From: Vibrio sp. RE88
Lineage (GTDB): Bacteria > Pseudomonadota > Gammaproteobacteria > Enterobacterales > Vibrionaceae
Direction: 5' to 3'
Assembly: GCF_013113835.1 (NCBI RefSeq)
Contig: NZ_VTYQ01000001.1
Coordinates: 186,001 to 250,000 of the forward strand
Length of the DNA: 64,000 nucleotides
Shown here in pieces: positions 33,872 to 42,220 of the stretch. Both the position numbers and the translations under genes were made by a program. The notes beneath the pieces were generated by a model. It saw only the letters and a list, made by a program, of their open reading frames with translations. It did no database searches and had not been told where the DNA came from. Within the stretch, counting starts at the first letter, position 1, and each line of letters begins with the position of its first letter.

Positions 33872-34369
33872 TTAAGCCGCTGAGCTTTGTTGGTTAGGCA
33901 GTGACTGCTCGGAATAGGTTTTCAGTCCATTGAGTAATTTGCCAAATGCACCGGGAATCGCTAAGCGGAGCAGTGGGTAGAATGGATAAGCGAAGAATTT
34001 AAGTTGCGGTTGGGCATGCCAAATCACTTCGGATTTGTTAGCACCTAGAGAGCGAACCGTCATTTGCACCTGATTCTTTTTCACTGGCACAATGGCCGGC
34101 ACATTGATGGGTGTGATTTCAAACGTCAGAGATTTATTCACTTCGTTGTACTGTGTGATGACTTCCTTAGCCTTAGCACCGTTTGGATTCTTGCTCAGGT
34201 TACAGATGCGCCCTTCCATCGGAGCCCCTGTTGAGCTGTGGCCAGATCCAATTTCATACGAATGTGGGATTGGGTCCATCCACAGGTGTGCTTTATCAAA
34301 TTGGTGAGCAATTAGGTCCCAGACTAGATCTGCAGGTTTGTTGATTGTGACTTTTTTAGTGATTTTCAT
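33872..34369 (-). CDS. SRPBCC domain protein, paralogue of the gene at 8903
   Basis: A 165-residue cytoplasmic SRPBCC protein, start MKITKKVTINKPADLVWDLIAHQFDKAHLWM, preceded by AAGGAGATGTC. It aligns end to end with the 166-aa protein at 8903-9403 (shared HQFDKAHLWM-like opening, PNG-KAKE, VPVKKN, closing helix), so the two are duplicates. It heads an operon with a lipoprotein version of the same fold and an AraC/GyrI regulator. Confidence 0.85.
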   Translation of the reverse strand: MKITKKVTINKPADLVWDLIAHQFDKAHLWMDPIPHSYEIGSGHSSTGAPMEGRICNLSKNPNGAKAKEVITQYNEVNKSLTFEITPINVPAIVPVKKNQVQMTVRSLGANKSEVIWHAQPQLKFFAYPFYPLLRLAIPGAFGKLLNGLKTYSEQSLPNQQSSAA

Positions 34370-34486
34370 GACATCTCCTTAATTTGAGCCGGTTGGCTCT
34401 CTCGTTGCCTGAGATGTAATTTAGAAAATTCACGCCACGCTTTTTTGATATTTCTTGCTATGTTGAGTGAGAGCAATAAATGGAAT

Positions 34487-34514
34487 GAAAAAACCTCGCT
34501 GATAAGCGAGGTTT
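34487..34514 (-). terminator. Terminator after the C58-like gene
   Basis: On the minus strand AAACCTCGCT, 4-nt loop, AGCGAGGTTTTTT: a 10-bp stem followed by a T run. Confidence 0.85.
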
Positions 34515-34534
34515 ATTAGAAGATAAATCTAGGG

Positions 34535-35149
34535 CTAGGCTTTAGTCACCGTCTTCACCATGTGTGATTTGAAAGGTGCATAGAAGGTCGCCAACGTTTT
34601 CAACCAGCTTTCAAAATCTTTACTTGGCACTTCAAACTCACCATAGTTAGGTTCAAAAACATAGACGGTGTCGTTATCTGTTTTCAGGCTGCCTTGCTTC
34701 GGTGATAAAGAGCGGTAAAAAGCAATAGTGTGTGCACCGTCAGCCCCCACAACAGCTCCCGGGAACCAGAAAGAATAGATAAAGCCAGCGTGCTGCGGCT
34801 TAGTCACTGCCTTTACAATGTTTTTGATATTAAAGTGAGTGTAGTCATACAAGAGTGCGGTTTCTTTTAAGCCGCGCAGTGAAATCATCATCCGGTCTGC
34901 AACCTGATAAGATGCCCCACCCTCGGCCCAACGAGAAGCGAATGTCTTTTGCAAAACCGGGTTACCTGCACCATCACGCGCAGACAAACGCTTCATGCGT
35001 TGCTTAGCGTTGCCTTTTTTCTCAAACATAAAGCTCAGCCACTCGATACTGAAGTTATGGCAAGCCCCATTCGTTGCTGCTGCAGATGTCCCTTTCTTCG
35101 CCTTCATCGCATTGACCTGCGAAAAGTTAGCAACAATATTGTCCTTCAT
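34535..35149 (-). CDS. C58 (YopT-like) cysteine peptidase homologue
   Basis: A 204-residue protein whose key residues follow the papain-like C58 peptidase pattern of YopT and AvrPphB. Cys30 lies in NGACHNFSIEWL, His140 in GAHTIAFYRS, and the acidic position in VYVFEPNYGEFEV. In YopT that last motif is normally a DPN-G-F with catalytic Asp; here it is Glu166. YopT cleaves prenylated Rho GTPases in host cells; related domains are in effectors and toxins. No signal peptide, no secretion gene adjacent. GGAGAGGG 4 bp before the ATG supports the start at 35149. Gene stands alone with its own terminator. Confidence 0.7.
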   Translation of the reverse strand: MKDNIVANFSQVNAMKAKKGTSAAATNGACHNFSIEWLSFMFEKKGNAKQRMKRLSARDGAGNPVLQKTFASRWAEGGASYQVADRMMISLRGLKETALLYDYTHFNIKNIVKAVTKPQHAGFIYSFWFPGAVVGADGAHTIAFYRSLSPKQGSLKTDNDTVYVFEPNYGEFEVPSKDFESWLKTLATFYAPFKSHMVKTVTKA

Positions 35150-35313
35150 AGTCCCTCTCCAACCCATTGATGTTGTTAATGATACTTTCTATATCTATCT
35201 GGTAAAAAATAGCAACTAAGGGAGTAGTGACCTAATTATTTTTTAGAGTAAATAGTCTCTCTCACATCTTTCGTGTCGGAATCAGCTCAACGATATACGC
35301 AAGCAACAGACAT

Positions 35314-35340
35314 AAAAAAGCCTCGCCAAAAGCGAGGCTT
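35314..35340 (-). terminator. Terminator of the thiamine salvage operon
   Basis: On the minus strand AAGCCTCGC, 4-nt loop, GCGAGGCTT then TTTTTATG, 15 bp beyond the tenA stop. Confidence 0.88.
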
Positions 35341-35355
35341 CATCATGATTTCGAA

Positions 35356-36018
35356 CTATTTGGCATCCAGACCTTGCTGCCAGAACGCCACTTCCATTCG
35401 AGTCGCGGTTCTGAACACTTCAATCAGGTTTTGTCCCCGCTGGCTATGAAGATCAATCTCTTCTAAGAGTTGGTTAAAATGCTCCGCACCTTGTGCCACT
35501 CCACTCTGGAATTCCTCACCACCATAGAGCTCAATCCAACTTGCGTAAGGATTTCCTTCCAGTACAGTGTCATTGCTTTCAATCAACGCTTTACCAATCA
35601 CCGCATAGCCAATCGAACACGGCGCCAGCGCGGCATACAGGTCAACTAAATCACCTGTCATGCCTGCATCAAGCACATAGCGTGTGTAAGCAACGGTTCC
35701 AAAATCTTCAGGTTCGTTTTCCAGATCAGACTCCGTCAGCCCCCATTGACCACAATACGTCACATGATGACCAATTTCGGAATCTAGCAGAGCATGCACA
35801 CTCGGCAAGGCACGACGCATGTCTTCCAGCGTGCGTGCTTTATAGATGGCTAACGCATAAGCACGCGCATACTGTTTGAGAAATAAAAAATCCTGCTTCA
35901 GATAGTGAAGAAAACTGTGCTGATCTAAAGTGCCTTTTGCTAGCTGCTGCACAAAATCATGCTGTGTGTATTCCTGCCAGTCCGGCTGACAAGCTTCGAT
36001 AAGATCCTGATATTTCAT
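35356..36018 (-). CDS. tenA: Thiaminase II / aminopyrimidine aminohydrolase TenA
   Basis: A 220-residue all-helical TenA protein. Family marks: HSFLHYLKQDFLFLKQYARAYALAI, and the active-site Cys in YAALAPCSIGYAVIGKAL (equivalent to C135 of B. subtilis TenA); the usual C-P-x-G-Y has Ser for Pro. TenA hydrolyses breakdown products of thiamine to hydroxymethylpyrimidine for reuse. The ATG overlaps the SBP stop by one base (TAATG), so it is coupled to the importer. Last gene of a riboswitch-controlled operon. Confidence 0.93.
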   Translation of the reverse strand: MKYQDLIEACQPDWQEYTQHDFVQQLAKGTLDQHSFLHYLKQDFLFLKQYARAYALAIYKARTLEDMRRALPSVHALLDSEIGHHVTYCGQWGLTESDLENEPEDFGTVAYTRYVLDAGMTGDLVDLYAALAPCSIGYAVIGKALIESNDTVLEGNPYASWIELYGGEEFQSGVAQGAEHFNQLLEEIDLHSQRGQNLIEVFRTATRMEVAFWQQGLDAK

Positions 36019-36968
36019 TAGTTAAACTCCGGCACATAATCTGCGGCTTTAGGCAAAGTCTCGATGATCTTTTGTGAATACATGAACTGGGCGTAATCGT
36101 CATAGCGCTTGAGATCAACCGCAGAAGGACGCAGTGCAAAACGGGTTAACGTATCGTTCCAAGCTCGTTGGTTAAGTTCATTGTTGAGAGTGTCTGGCGC
36201 GTAGGCAACAAACTCCTTCCATGACGCTTGTGGGTGATTGACAATGTAAGTTGTGGCTTGCTCAAGCGCTTTGTTGAAGGCTTTGATAGCTTCCGCATCA
36301 TGAGTTTTGGCATTCGCCACAAACACCAGTTCGTCATAAGCTGGCACACCGTGCTCTTCAGGGAAAAAGGCTTTCGCTTTGTAGCCTTCAAGCGCGAGCT
36401 GGTTAGTTTCAAAGTTGCGTAGACCACCCCAGATCGCATCGACTTTTCCTGATGCCAATGAAGAAGAGAGAGCCCAGCCCACATTGATGATGTCCACATC
36501 GGCGAACTTCACACCGTCTTGCGCTAGCATAGTCCCAATAGTGGCTTCTTCATTGCCTGCGATGGCAATACCGATTTTCTTGCCTTTCAGGTCGGCCAGA
36601 TTGTCGTTCTTACCATTGTCTAGCACCATCAGCGTGTTGAGCGGTGTCGCGATTAGAGTTGCAGAACGAATAAGCGGCAAACCCGCCGCAACGTCGATAG
36701 TCAGACTTGGCTGGTAAGAGATTGCCAGATCCACTTTGCCAGCAGCCACCAGCTTAGGTGGCGTGCTTGGGTCAGCGGGCTCTTGAATATCAACATCAAT
36801 GCCTTGCTGCTTGAAGTAGCCACGCTCTTTCGCAATCACGATTGGGCCATGGTTCGGGTTAACAAACCAATCCAGCATCAGAGTGAGTTTTTTCTCTTCC
36901 GCCAGCGATTGAGCAGAAAATGTTGAGCAAAGTAGTGCCACTGCACTGAGTATTTTTTTTGTTTTCAC
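36018..36968 (-). CDS. thiY: Pyrimidine-precursor binding protein ThiY
   Basis: A 316-residue periplasmic binding protein of the NMT1/THI5 family with signal peptide MKTKKILSAVALLCSTFSAQSLA. Landmarks: LMLDWFVNPNHGPIVIAKERGYF and VDLAISYQPS, which bind pyrimidines such as N-formyl-4-amino-5-aminomethyl-2-methylpyrimidine. Start is GTG with AAAGGACACTCCC. It supplies HMP precursors to ThiX/ThiZ; TenA then deformylates or deaminates them. Confidence 0.9.
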   Translation of the reverse strand: MKTKKILSAVALLCSTFSAQSLAEEKKLTLMLDWFVNPNHGPIVIAKERGYFKQQGIDVDIQEPADPSTPPKLVAAGKVDLAISYQPSLTIDVAAGLPLIRSATLIATPLNTLMVLDNGKNDNLADLKGKKIGIAIAGNEEATIGTMLAQDGVKFADVDIINVGWALSSSLASGKVDAIWGGLRNFETNQLALEGYKAKAFFPEEHGVPAYDELVFVANAKTHDAEAIKAFNKALEQATTYIVNHPQASWKEFVAYAPDTLNNELNQRAWNDTLTRFALRPSAVDLKRYDDYAQFMYSQKIIETLPKAADYVPEFN

Positions 36969-36984
36969 GGGAGTGTCCTTTCTT

Positions 36985-37785
36985 TTATTGGTTTTCCCAA
37001 GGAATCAGTTTCTTAAGTAATTTATCGGTGATGAAGTAAAGCGAGACAGACAACAAAGCCAGAATAAACAGCGCCGCAAACATCTCATCAATGATCATGC
37101 GCGCGTTGGCTTGCAGCATCAGGTAACCCAGACCTTCACTGGAACCTACCCACTCTCCGGCCACCGCGCCAATTGGCGCTATGACCACAGCGACACGTAT
37201 ACCGGAAGCCAAAGTGGGTAGAGCCGCTGGGAGTTGAATGTGTTTCAGCATTTGCCATTTGCTCGCCCCCATGGTTCTCGCCAGGTCGAGATAGCCTGTC
37301 GGCGTGTTTCTCAAACCGTCGTAGCAACACGTGGTCACGGGGAAGAAAATAATGATCGCCGCCATCACGACCTTTGATGCGATACCGTAGCCAAGCCACA
37401 ACATCAAGACTGGTGCAATCGCGAACACAGGAATCGCCTGACTGGCAATCAGGATCGGTAACAACCAGCGCTTGAGCGGCTTAAACAACAGCATCTGTAA
37501 GGCGAAGAACAGCCCCATCGACAAGCCGAGTAACAGACCCAACACAATTTCTTGACCAGTCACTAGCGTATGTTTCATCAATACATCAAAACGACTGATG
37601 AGGCGCTCAAACACGTCAAGCGGCGCAGGGAGAATAAAGCTTGGCATATCAAACACCACCACGACTAGCTGCCAAAGCCCGACAATAATGGCAGCACTGA
37701 TCGTCAATCGGAGCACTGGGTGTGTCAGACGCTCCTTTTTCACTACGTCTCGTCGAATGGCGTCAAACTGAGTCATATCACTCAT
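36985..37785 (-). CDS. thiX: ABC permease ThiX
   Basis: A 266-residue permease with six hydrophobic segments and a BPD-type EAA loop (DLARTMGASKWQMLKHIQLPAALPTLASG). It pairs with ThiZ to import hydroxymethylpyrimidine precursors. Start at 37785 has GGAGGGTGATT immediately upstream and overlaps the end of thiZ by 8 bp; the longer reading to 37839 is rejected since it lies inside thiZ. Confidence 0.92.
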   Translation of the reverse strand: MSDMTQFDAIRRDVVKKERLTHPVLRLTISAAIIVGLWQLVVVVFDMPSFILPAPLDVFERLISRFDVLMKHTLVTGQEIVLGLLLGLSMGLFFALQMLLFKPLKRWLLPILIASQAIPVFAIAPVLMLWLGYGIASKVVMAAIIIFFPVTTCCYDGLRNTPTGYLDLARTMGASKWQMLKHIQLPAALPTLASGIRVAVVIAPIGAVAGEWVGSSEGLGYLMLQANARMIIDEMFAALFILALLSVSLYFITDKLLKKLIPWENQ

Positions 37786-38524
37786 AATCACCCTCCAACG
37801 AATTGAGAATGTTCTGCTGCAATTGCGCACATTCTGCATCTATGACACGAGGCGGTTGAGTGGTTGGAACATCATGTGATTCAGCATAAGCGGGTTGACC
37901 GCGGAGGATGTACAGAGCGTCGGCCAGTCGAATCGCTTCTTGCGGGTCATGGGTGATCAGCACCACCGTTTTGCCACGCAACAGCTCAGCAGCCAATGTC
38001 TGCAATTTATGTCTCGTCACTGCATCTAGCGCAGAAAAAGGCTCATCCATGAGTACCACGGGTTTGTCTTGCATTAACGTACGAGCCAACGCCACACGTT
38101 GACGCATACCACCTGACAACTGTACAGGCATTGCCGTCGCCTGATCCGATAACCCGACTTGCTCCAGCAATCGCAGCGCTCGATTCCTGTCAGGTTGAGC
38201 GCTGCCAAACTTGCTACTCAGGCAAACATTATCCAGGACATTGAGCCATGGTAGCAGCAGGTCTTGTTGTGCCATGTAAGCGATCTGGCCTTGCAGTGCT
38301 TGGCTATGACTGAGCGTCAGTTCTCCAGCCCAGTGCACTTTGTCGTTCAACAGACCTGCCAGATAACGCAGCAAGGTGGTTTTCCCACAGCCACTTCGCC
38401 CCAAAATACACGTCCACAGCCCAGCGGGTATCGACATAGAAAAGTGCGCTAATGTCGGGGCTGGATTATCCGTGTACTGTAAGCTGGCGCGCTGAATTTC
38501 GATCCCAATCGGCTCAGCGAACAT
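37778..38524 (-). CDS. thiZ: ABC transporter ATP-binding protein ThiZ
   Basis: A 248-residue ATPase: Walker A GRSGCGKTTLLRYL, signature LSGGMRQRVALARTL, Walker B VVLMDEPFSALD and switch segment LITHDPQEAI. The start at 38524 overlaps the end of thiD; the longer reading to 38590 lies within thiD and has no good ribosome binding site. The N-terminus (MFAEPIGIEIQRASL) is typical of thiamine/HMP ATPases. No dedicated ribosome binding site is strong, so coupling to thiD is likely. Confidence 0.9.
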   Translation of the reverse strand: MFAEPIGIEIQRASLQYTDNPAPTLAHFSMSIPAGLWTCILGRSGCGKTTLLRYLAGLLNDKVHWAGELTLSHSQALQGQIAYMAQQDLLLPWLNVLDNVCLSSKFGSAQPDRNRALRLLEQVGLSDQATAMPVQLSGGMRQRVALARTLMQDKPVVLMDEPFSALDAVTRHKLQTLAAELLRGKTVVLITHDPQEAIRLADALYILRGQPAYAESHDVPTTQPPRVIDAECAQLQQNILNSLEGDYE

Positions 38525-39344
38525 TGATGTGGCCACAGAAAAAGTGATGGACCGGTCCATGCCCTTTGCCAACATTGAGTTCATCAGCATGAGCGATGGC
38601 CTGCGAGATGTATTGTTTACCTAGATACACAGCTTTGTGCAGCCTATTGCCCTGCGCAAGATAAGACGCAATCGCCGAAGATAAGGTGCAGCCTGTTCCA
38701 TGAGTGTTTTTCGTCGGGAATCGTTTGGCACTCAGAAGCTCACTCGTTTGCGCTAAGATCAGCAAATCATTGCTGTTGTCATCTTTTTCTAGATGCCCCC
38801 CTTTCAGCAGTACCGCTTTGGCACCGAGTGCGCGCAATTCTTCGATCATATTACCCATCTGATCTTCATTTTCCGGCACAGCGCCATCAATCAAAGCTGC
38901 CCCTTCAGGAAGGTTTGGGGTAATCAGATCCGCCAGCGGAATCAACTGCTCTTTTAATGTGCTAATCGCCGACTGCTCCAACAGAAGGTCACCGCTGGTT
39001 GCAACCATTACAGGGTCAACCACCAGATGGGCGGGGTTGTATTGTCTGATTTTGTCCGCAACGACCTTAATAATCCGCGCGTCAGCCAACATGCCGACTT
39101 TAACGGCAACCACATTGAGATCCGTAAACACGGCGTCGAGCTGACTTTCAATATGCTCTAGAGGAATCGGGTGAATTGCGCTTACGCCAAGCGTATTTTG
39201 CGAGGTAATGGCCGTAATGACAGAACACGCGTAACTGCCAGTTGCAGATATGGCTTTGATGTCCGCCTGAATACCGGCGCCACCACCGCTATCAGATCCT
39301 GCGATGGTTAATACAATGGGTGGCGTGTCTTGTGAATGTGGCAT
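38514..39344 (-). CDS. thiD: Hydroxymethylpyrimidine/phosphomethylpyrimidine kinase ThiD
   Basis: A 276-residue ribokinase-fold enzyme, E. coli ThiD 266. It shows the start VLTIAGSDSGGGAGIQADIKAI with the substrate pocket, VVDPVMVATSGD, and KNTHGTGCTLSSAIAS with the catalytic loop (GTGC). It phosphorylates hydroxymethylpyrimidine twice for thiamine synthesis. AGGAGCACCT precedes the ATG. It is first after the TPP riboswitch, followed by the importer genes. Confidence 0.95.
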   Translation of the reverse strand: MPHSQDTPPIVLTIAGSDSGGGAGIQADIKAISATGSYACSVITAITSQNTLGVSAIHPIPLEHIESQLDAVFTDLNVVAVKVGMLADARIIKVVADKIRQYNPAHLVVDPVMVATSGDLLLEQSAISTLKEQLIPLADLITPNLPEGAALIDGAVPENEDQMGNMIEELRALGAKAVLLKGGHLEKDDNSNDLLILAQTSELLSAKRFPTKNTHGTGCTLSSAIASYLAQGNRLHKAVYLGKQYISQAIAHADELNVGKGHGPVHHFFCGHINVR

Positions 39345-39466
39345 AGGTGCTCCTATTACAAGACGTATAGGAACTCTCAGCCAGACATGAAGTGATCAAT
39401 AAAAGGGAAGATCGAATCATAAAAAGCGAGTGCACCAAAGCAAGAATACTCAAACATCGATGCTAA

Positions 39467-39553
39467 TAGTTCCCTACGTCAGTGCTAACTGAATCAGGTT
39501 CTACGGGTCTCGCAATGCGATCTCAGCCCTAAGGCTCCCCGACTATTTCCCGC
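39467..39553 (-). ncRNA. TPP riboswitch (THI element)
   Basis: On the minus strand the conserved TPP-riboswitch blocks are legible in order: GGGGAGCC, GGCTGAGATC, GACCCGTAGAACCTGAT, and GTTAGCACTGACGTAGGGAA. It lies in the untranslated leader 123 bp before thiD. When thiamine pyrophosphate binds it folds to shut off the operon thiD-thiZ-thiX-thiY-tenA. High certainty in family; the exact ends are approximate. Confidence 0.95.
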
Positions 39554-39635
39554 TGATAATAACAGTAATTAAAAAGCGAATGCACTTTTAAATGTGCAAA
39601 AAGTGCGAGTGGTCAATCAACACAGGCCTCAAACC

Positions 39636-39662
39636 AAAAAGCCACTCATGAATATGAGTGGC
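39636..39662 (-). terminator. Terminator after the VOC protein gene
   Basis: On the minus strand GCCACTCAT, 4-nt loop, ATGAGTGGC then TTTTTGG, 9 bp beyond the stop. Confidence 0.85.
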
Positions 39663-39670
39663 TAAATCGA

Positions 39671-40174
39671 TTATTGGTAAGCACCTGCTGAGTAATGCAG
39701 CTCGTAGCTATGAGAGTAGATTTCAAGGATGTTACCGAATGGGTCTTCCATGTAGATCATGCGGTAAGGTTTCTCGCCCGGGTAGTAGTAACGTGGCGCT
39801 TTCATACGCTTCTTACCACCTGCTGCAACAATCTTCTCTGCCAGTTCTTCCACATTTGGATCTTGTACACAGAAGTGAAAGATGCCTGTTTTCCAATATT
39901 CGAAGTTGTCTTCTGGGTTTTCCTGATTTTTGAATTCAAACAATTCAACACCAATGCGATCGCCTGTTGAAAGGTGAGCAATACGGAAGCGCTCCCAACC
40001 TGCACCAAACACATCAGTACACATTTCGCCAATCGCAGAATCGTCTTCAACGATTTCGGTCGGTTCCATGATCAGGTACCAACCAAGTACTTCGGTATAA
40101 AATTTAACGGCTGCTTCTAAATCAGGTACTGAAATACCGATATGAGAAAAATTACGTGGGTATGGAGTCGACAT
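39671..40174 (-). CDS. VOC (glyoxalase/dioxygenase) superfamily protein
   Basis: A 167-residue metal-binding protein with paired beta-alpha-beta-beta-beta units. Probable metal ligands: His in FSHIGISVPDL, Glu in GVELFEF, His in IFHFCVQDP, Glu in GNILEIYSH. Extra inserted segment KKRMKAPRYYYPGEKPYRMIYMEDPFGN is as in lactoylglutathione-lyase-like and ring-cleavage VOC members. AGAGG precedes the ATG at 40174. It is divergent from an HDOD gene. The substrate is unknown. Confidence 0.88.
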   Translation of the reverse strand: MSTPYPRNFSHIGISVPDLEAAVKFYTEVLGWYLIMEPTEIVEDDSAIGEMCTDVFGAGWERFRIAHLSTGDRIGVELFEFKNQENPEDNFEYWKTGIFHFCVQDPNVEELAEKIVAAGGKKRMKAPRYYYPGEKPYRMIYMEDPFGNILEIYSHSYELHYSAGAYQ

Positions 40175-40390
40175 ACTGGCCTCTAAATAGATTGTCATAT
40201 TAGGCGGTTGCCCTGTTTCGTTAGACTCATATTAGCCAGACAAATAACACAATAAAAATTATCAATTTTTCTCATTTTAATAATTTTTTGTTATTGAAAA
40301 TTTTTCTAAACTTCTTCGTTTCCAACTTTGTATGAAACTAATTTACTGTTCTATAGTAAGAAAGCTCATAAATAAAAAAGGAGAACGCCC

Positions 40391-41221
40391 ATGAGTCAGG
40401 AGGCTTTAATTTCTCGCCTTAACGAGTTACCAAGGATTCAAAAAGTACTACAAGAGTTACTCGATATGGTGAATCAAGACGAAGTAGATTTTGGCGAGCT
40501 CTCGAGAAAAATCTCTACTGATCAGGTATTGAGTGCTCGATTGCTGCGTATGGCGAACTCTGCCCATTTTGGTGGTAATAAAACTGTCTCGTCAGTAAGT
40601 GAAGCGCTACTTCGTGTAGGTACGGGGCCGGTACGAACTCTGGTGGTGGCATCAGTGCTTTCTGGTGCATTTCCAAAAATCAAAACACTGGATATGGACC
40701 AGTATTGGGAAGACACCTTCGAGATTTCCGTTATCGCCAGCAAGATTGCTGAAGAAACGGGCATGGATGCAAACGAAGTCTTTACAACCGGGATTTTGCA
40801 CAATATCGGCGAACTGATGATTCACACCCTCGTTCCTGATGCTGCGGTGAAAATACATGAACGTTCCGATGCAGGTGAAGATGCTATTTCGGTTCAAGAA
40901 GAAGTACTGGATATTACCGCTCCAACGCTGGGTGCAAAGCTAGCCAAAACTTGGAAGTTCCCAGATCCAATGGTGGATGCCATTGCCAATTTCCATGATC
41001 CACGTGACGCAGAACTGTCGCCTAAAATGGCCACAACACTGCACTTTGCGCGCTCAATTCACCGAGACTGGGACAAGCTAGAAGATGACGAAACAAAGGC
41101 TCGTTATCTAGCAGAGCACCCTGATTCACGTTTACTGCACATTTCCGCTAATTTTGCTCCGACCGTCGATAAATTCCGCGGTAATGGACGCGATCTGGCA
41201 ACTCAACTCAACGCAGCATAA
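40391..41221 (+). CDS. HDOD domain protein
   Basis: A 276-residue protein comprising one HDOD domain: LSRKISTDQVLSARLLRMANSAHFGG, and VFTTGILHNIGELMIHTL, the degenerate HD-type helix (HN in place of HD), with DAIANFHDPRDAE near the end. HDOD proteins lack phosphohydrolase activity and act as scaffold modules in signalling to c-di-GMP or chemotaxis systems. A GGAGAACGCCC ribosome binding site precedes the ATG. No other signalling gene adjoins it. Confidence 0.92.
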   Translation: MSQEALISRLNELPRIQKVLQELLDMVNQDEVDFGELSRKISTDQVLSARLLRMANSAHFGGNKTVSSVSEALLRVGTGPVRTLVVASVLSGAFPKIKTLDMDQYWEDTFEISVIASKIAEETGMDANEVFTTGILHNIGELMIHTLVPDAAVKIHERSDAGEDAISVQEEVLDITAPTLGAKLAKTWKFPDPMVDAIANFHDPRDAELSPKMATTLHFARSIHRDWDKLEDDETKARYLAEHPDSRLLHISANFAPTVDKFRGNGRDLATQLNAA

Positions 41222-41227
41222 CTTTGG

Positions 41228-41254
41228 ATGGCGAGGTGATACACCTCGCCATTC
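41228..41254 (+). terminator. Hairpin after the HDOD gene
   Basis: ATGGCGAGGTG / CACCTCGCCAT, a perfect 11-bp stem with 3-nt loop, followed by TCTACTCT. T run weak. Confidence 0.65.
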
Positions 41255-41320
41255 TACTCTCACTACCAAAATTTAACGTTATCACATAAACTATTAAGCA
41301 TAATTTTTTGTTATTAAACG

Positions 41321-42220
41321 ATGACGATGCTAAACCCTCTGTGGCTTAAAACCTTTCAAACGCTTATCGACACCGGTCACTTTACCAAAACCGCTGAAAA
41401 GCTATTTATGACCCAGCCCGGGGTTAGCCAACACATCAAAAAGTTAGAGCAAACATGCGGTCACGCTCTCATTGCTAGGCACAACAAGACGTTTGAGATT
41501 ACTGAGGCCGGACAAGCCGTCTATCAGTACGCCCTGCAAGTCGAACTTCAACAAGCTGAGCTACTTAACTCACTCAATATGGAAGATCCGTATTCGGGCA
41601 GCGTTTCGCTTTCTTGCTCTGGCTCACTGGCACTACGGATCTATCCGCATCTTCTTAATTTACAATGTAAATATCCAAAGCTGGTTCCAAAGCTGGAAGC
41701 CGCTCCGCATCATAAGATTTTGGCTGATGTCTTATCGGGTGAAAGCGATGTAGGAATCGTGACTCACGTCCCTTCCGATTCACGCTTTGAATCGGAAACA
41801 TTGGGCTGTGAGCCTTTATGTCTGATTCTTCCTGCTAAGTTGGCATCAAAGCACTTAACGCCTGAAGGATTGAAGTCGATTGGATTAATTCAACATCCAG
41901 ATGCCGTTCATTATCTGTCTCTTTATTTTGCTCAGTGTGGTGAGCCGCTGTTAGAGAAGTTGAACATCGACGATATCCCAGTCACCGGATACATCAATCA
42001 ACTTAGCCAGATACTACTGCCTGTTGCAAACGGGCTGGGATTTACAGTGCTGCCCAAAAGTGCACTCGATTCATTCCCAGATCGAGACCGAGTAGCTATC
42101 TATACCGCGAATAACGAAGTGACAGAAACCTTGTACTTCCTGACTAAAAGACACCGCCAGTTACCACAACGCTTTTCGACCATAAAGCAAGAGATTTCGC
42201 CTTACTTTCATCATGACTAA
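41321..42220 (+). CDS. LysR family transcriptional regulator
   Basis: A 299-residue LysR protein: HTH (LKTFQTLIDTGHFTKTAEKLFMTQPGVSQHIKKLEQ) and effector domain with CEPLCLILPAK. It begins at ATG 41321 or at 41327; no clear ribosome binding site. It converges with the VCBS-domain gene (stops overlap by 4 bp), so the two are not obviously functionally linked. No target is identified; the divergent side is the HDOD gene on the same strand. Confidence 0.9.
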   Translation: MTMLNPLWLKTFQTLIDTGHFTKTAEKLFMTQPGVSQHIKKLEQTCGHALIARHNKTFEITEAGQAVYQYALQVELQQAELLNSLNMEDPYSGSVSLSCSGSLALRIYPHLLNLQCKYPKLVPKLEAAPHHKILADVLSGESDVGIVTHVPSDSRFESETLGCEPLCLILPAKLASKHLTPEGLKSIGLIQHPDAVHYLSLYFAQCGEPLLEKLNIDDIPVTGYINQLSQILLPVANGLGFTVLPKSALDSFPDRDRVAIYTANNEVTETLYFLTKRHRQLPQRFSTIKQEISPYFHHD

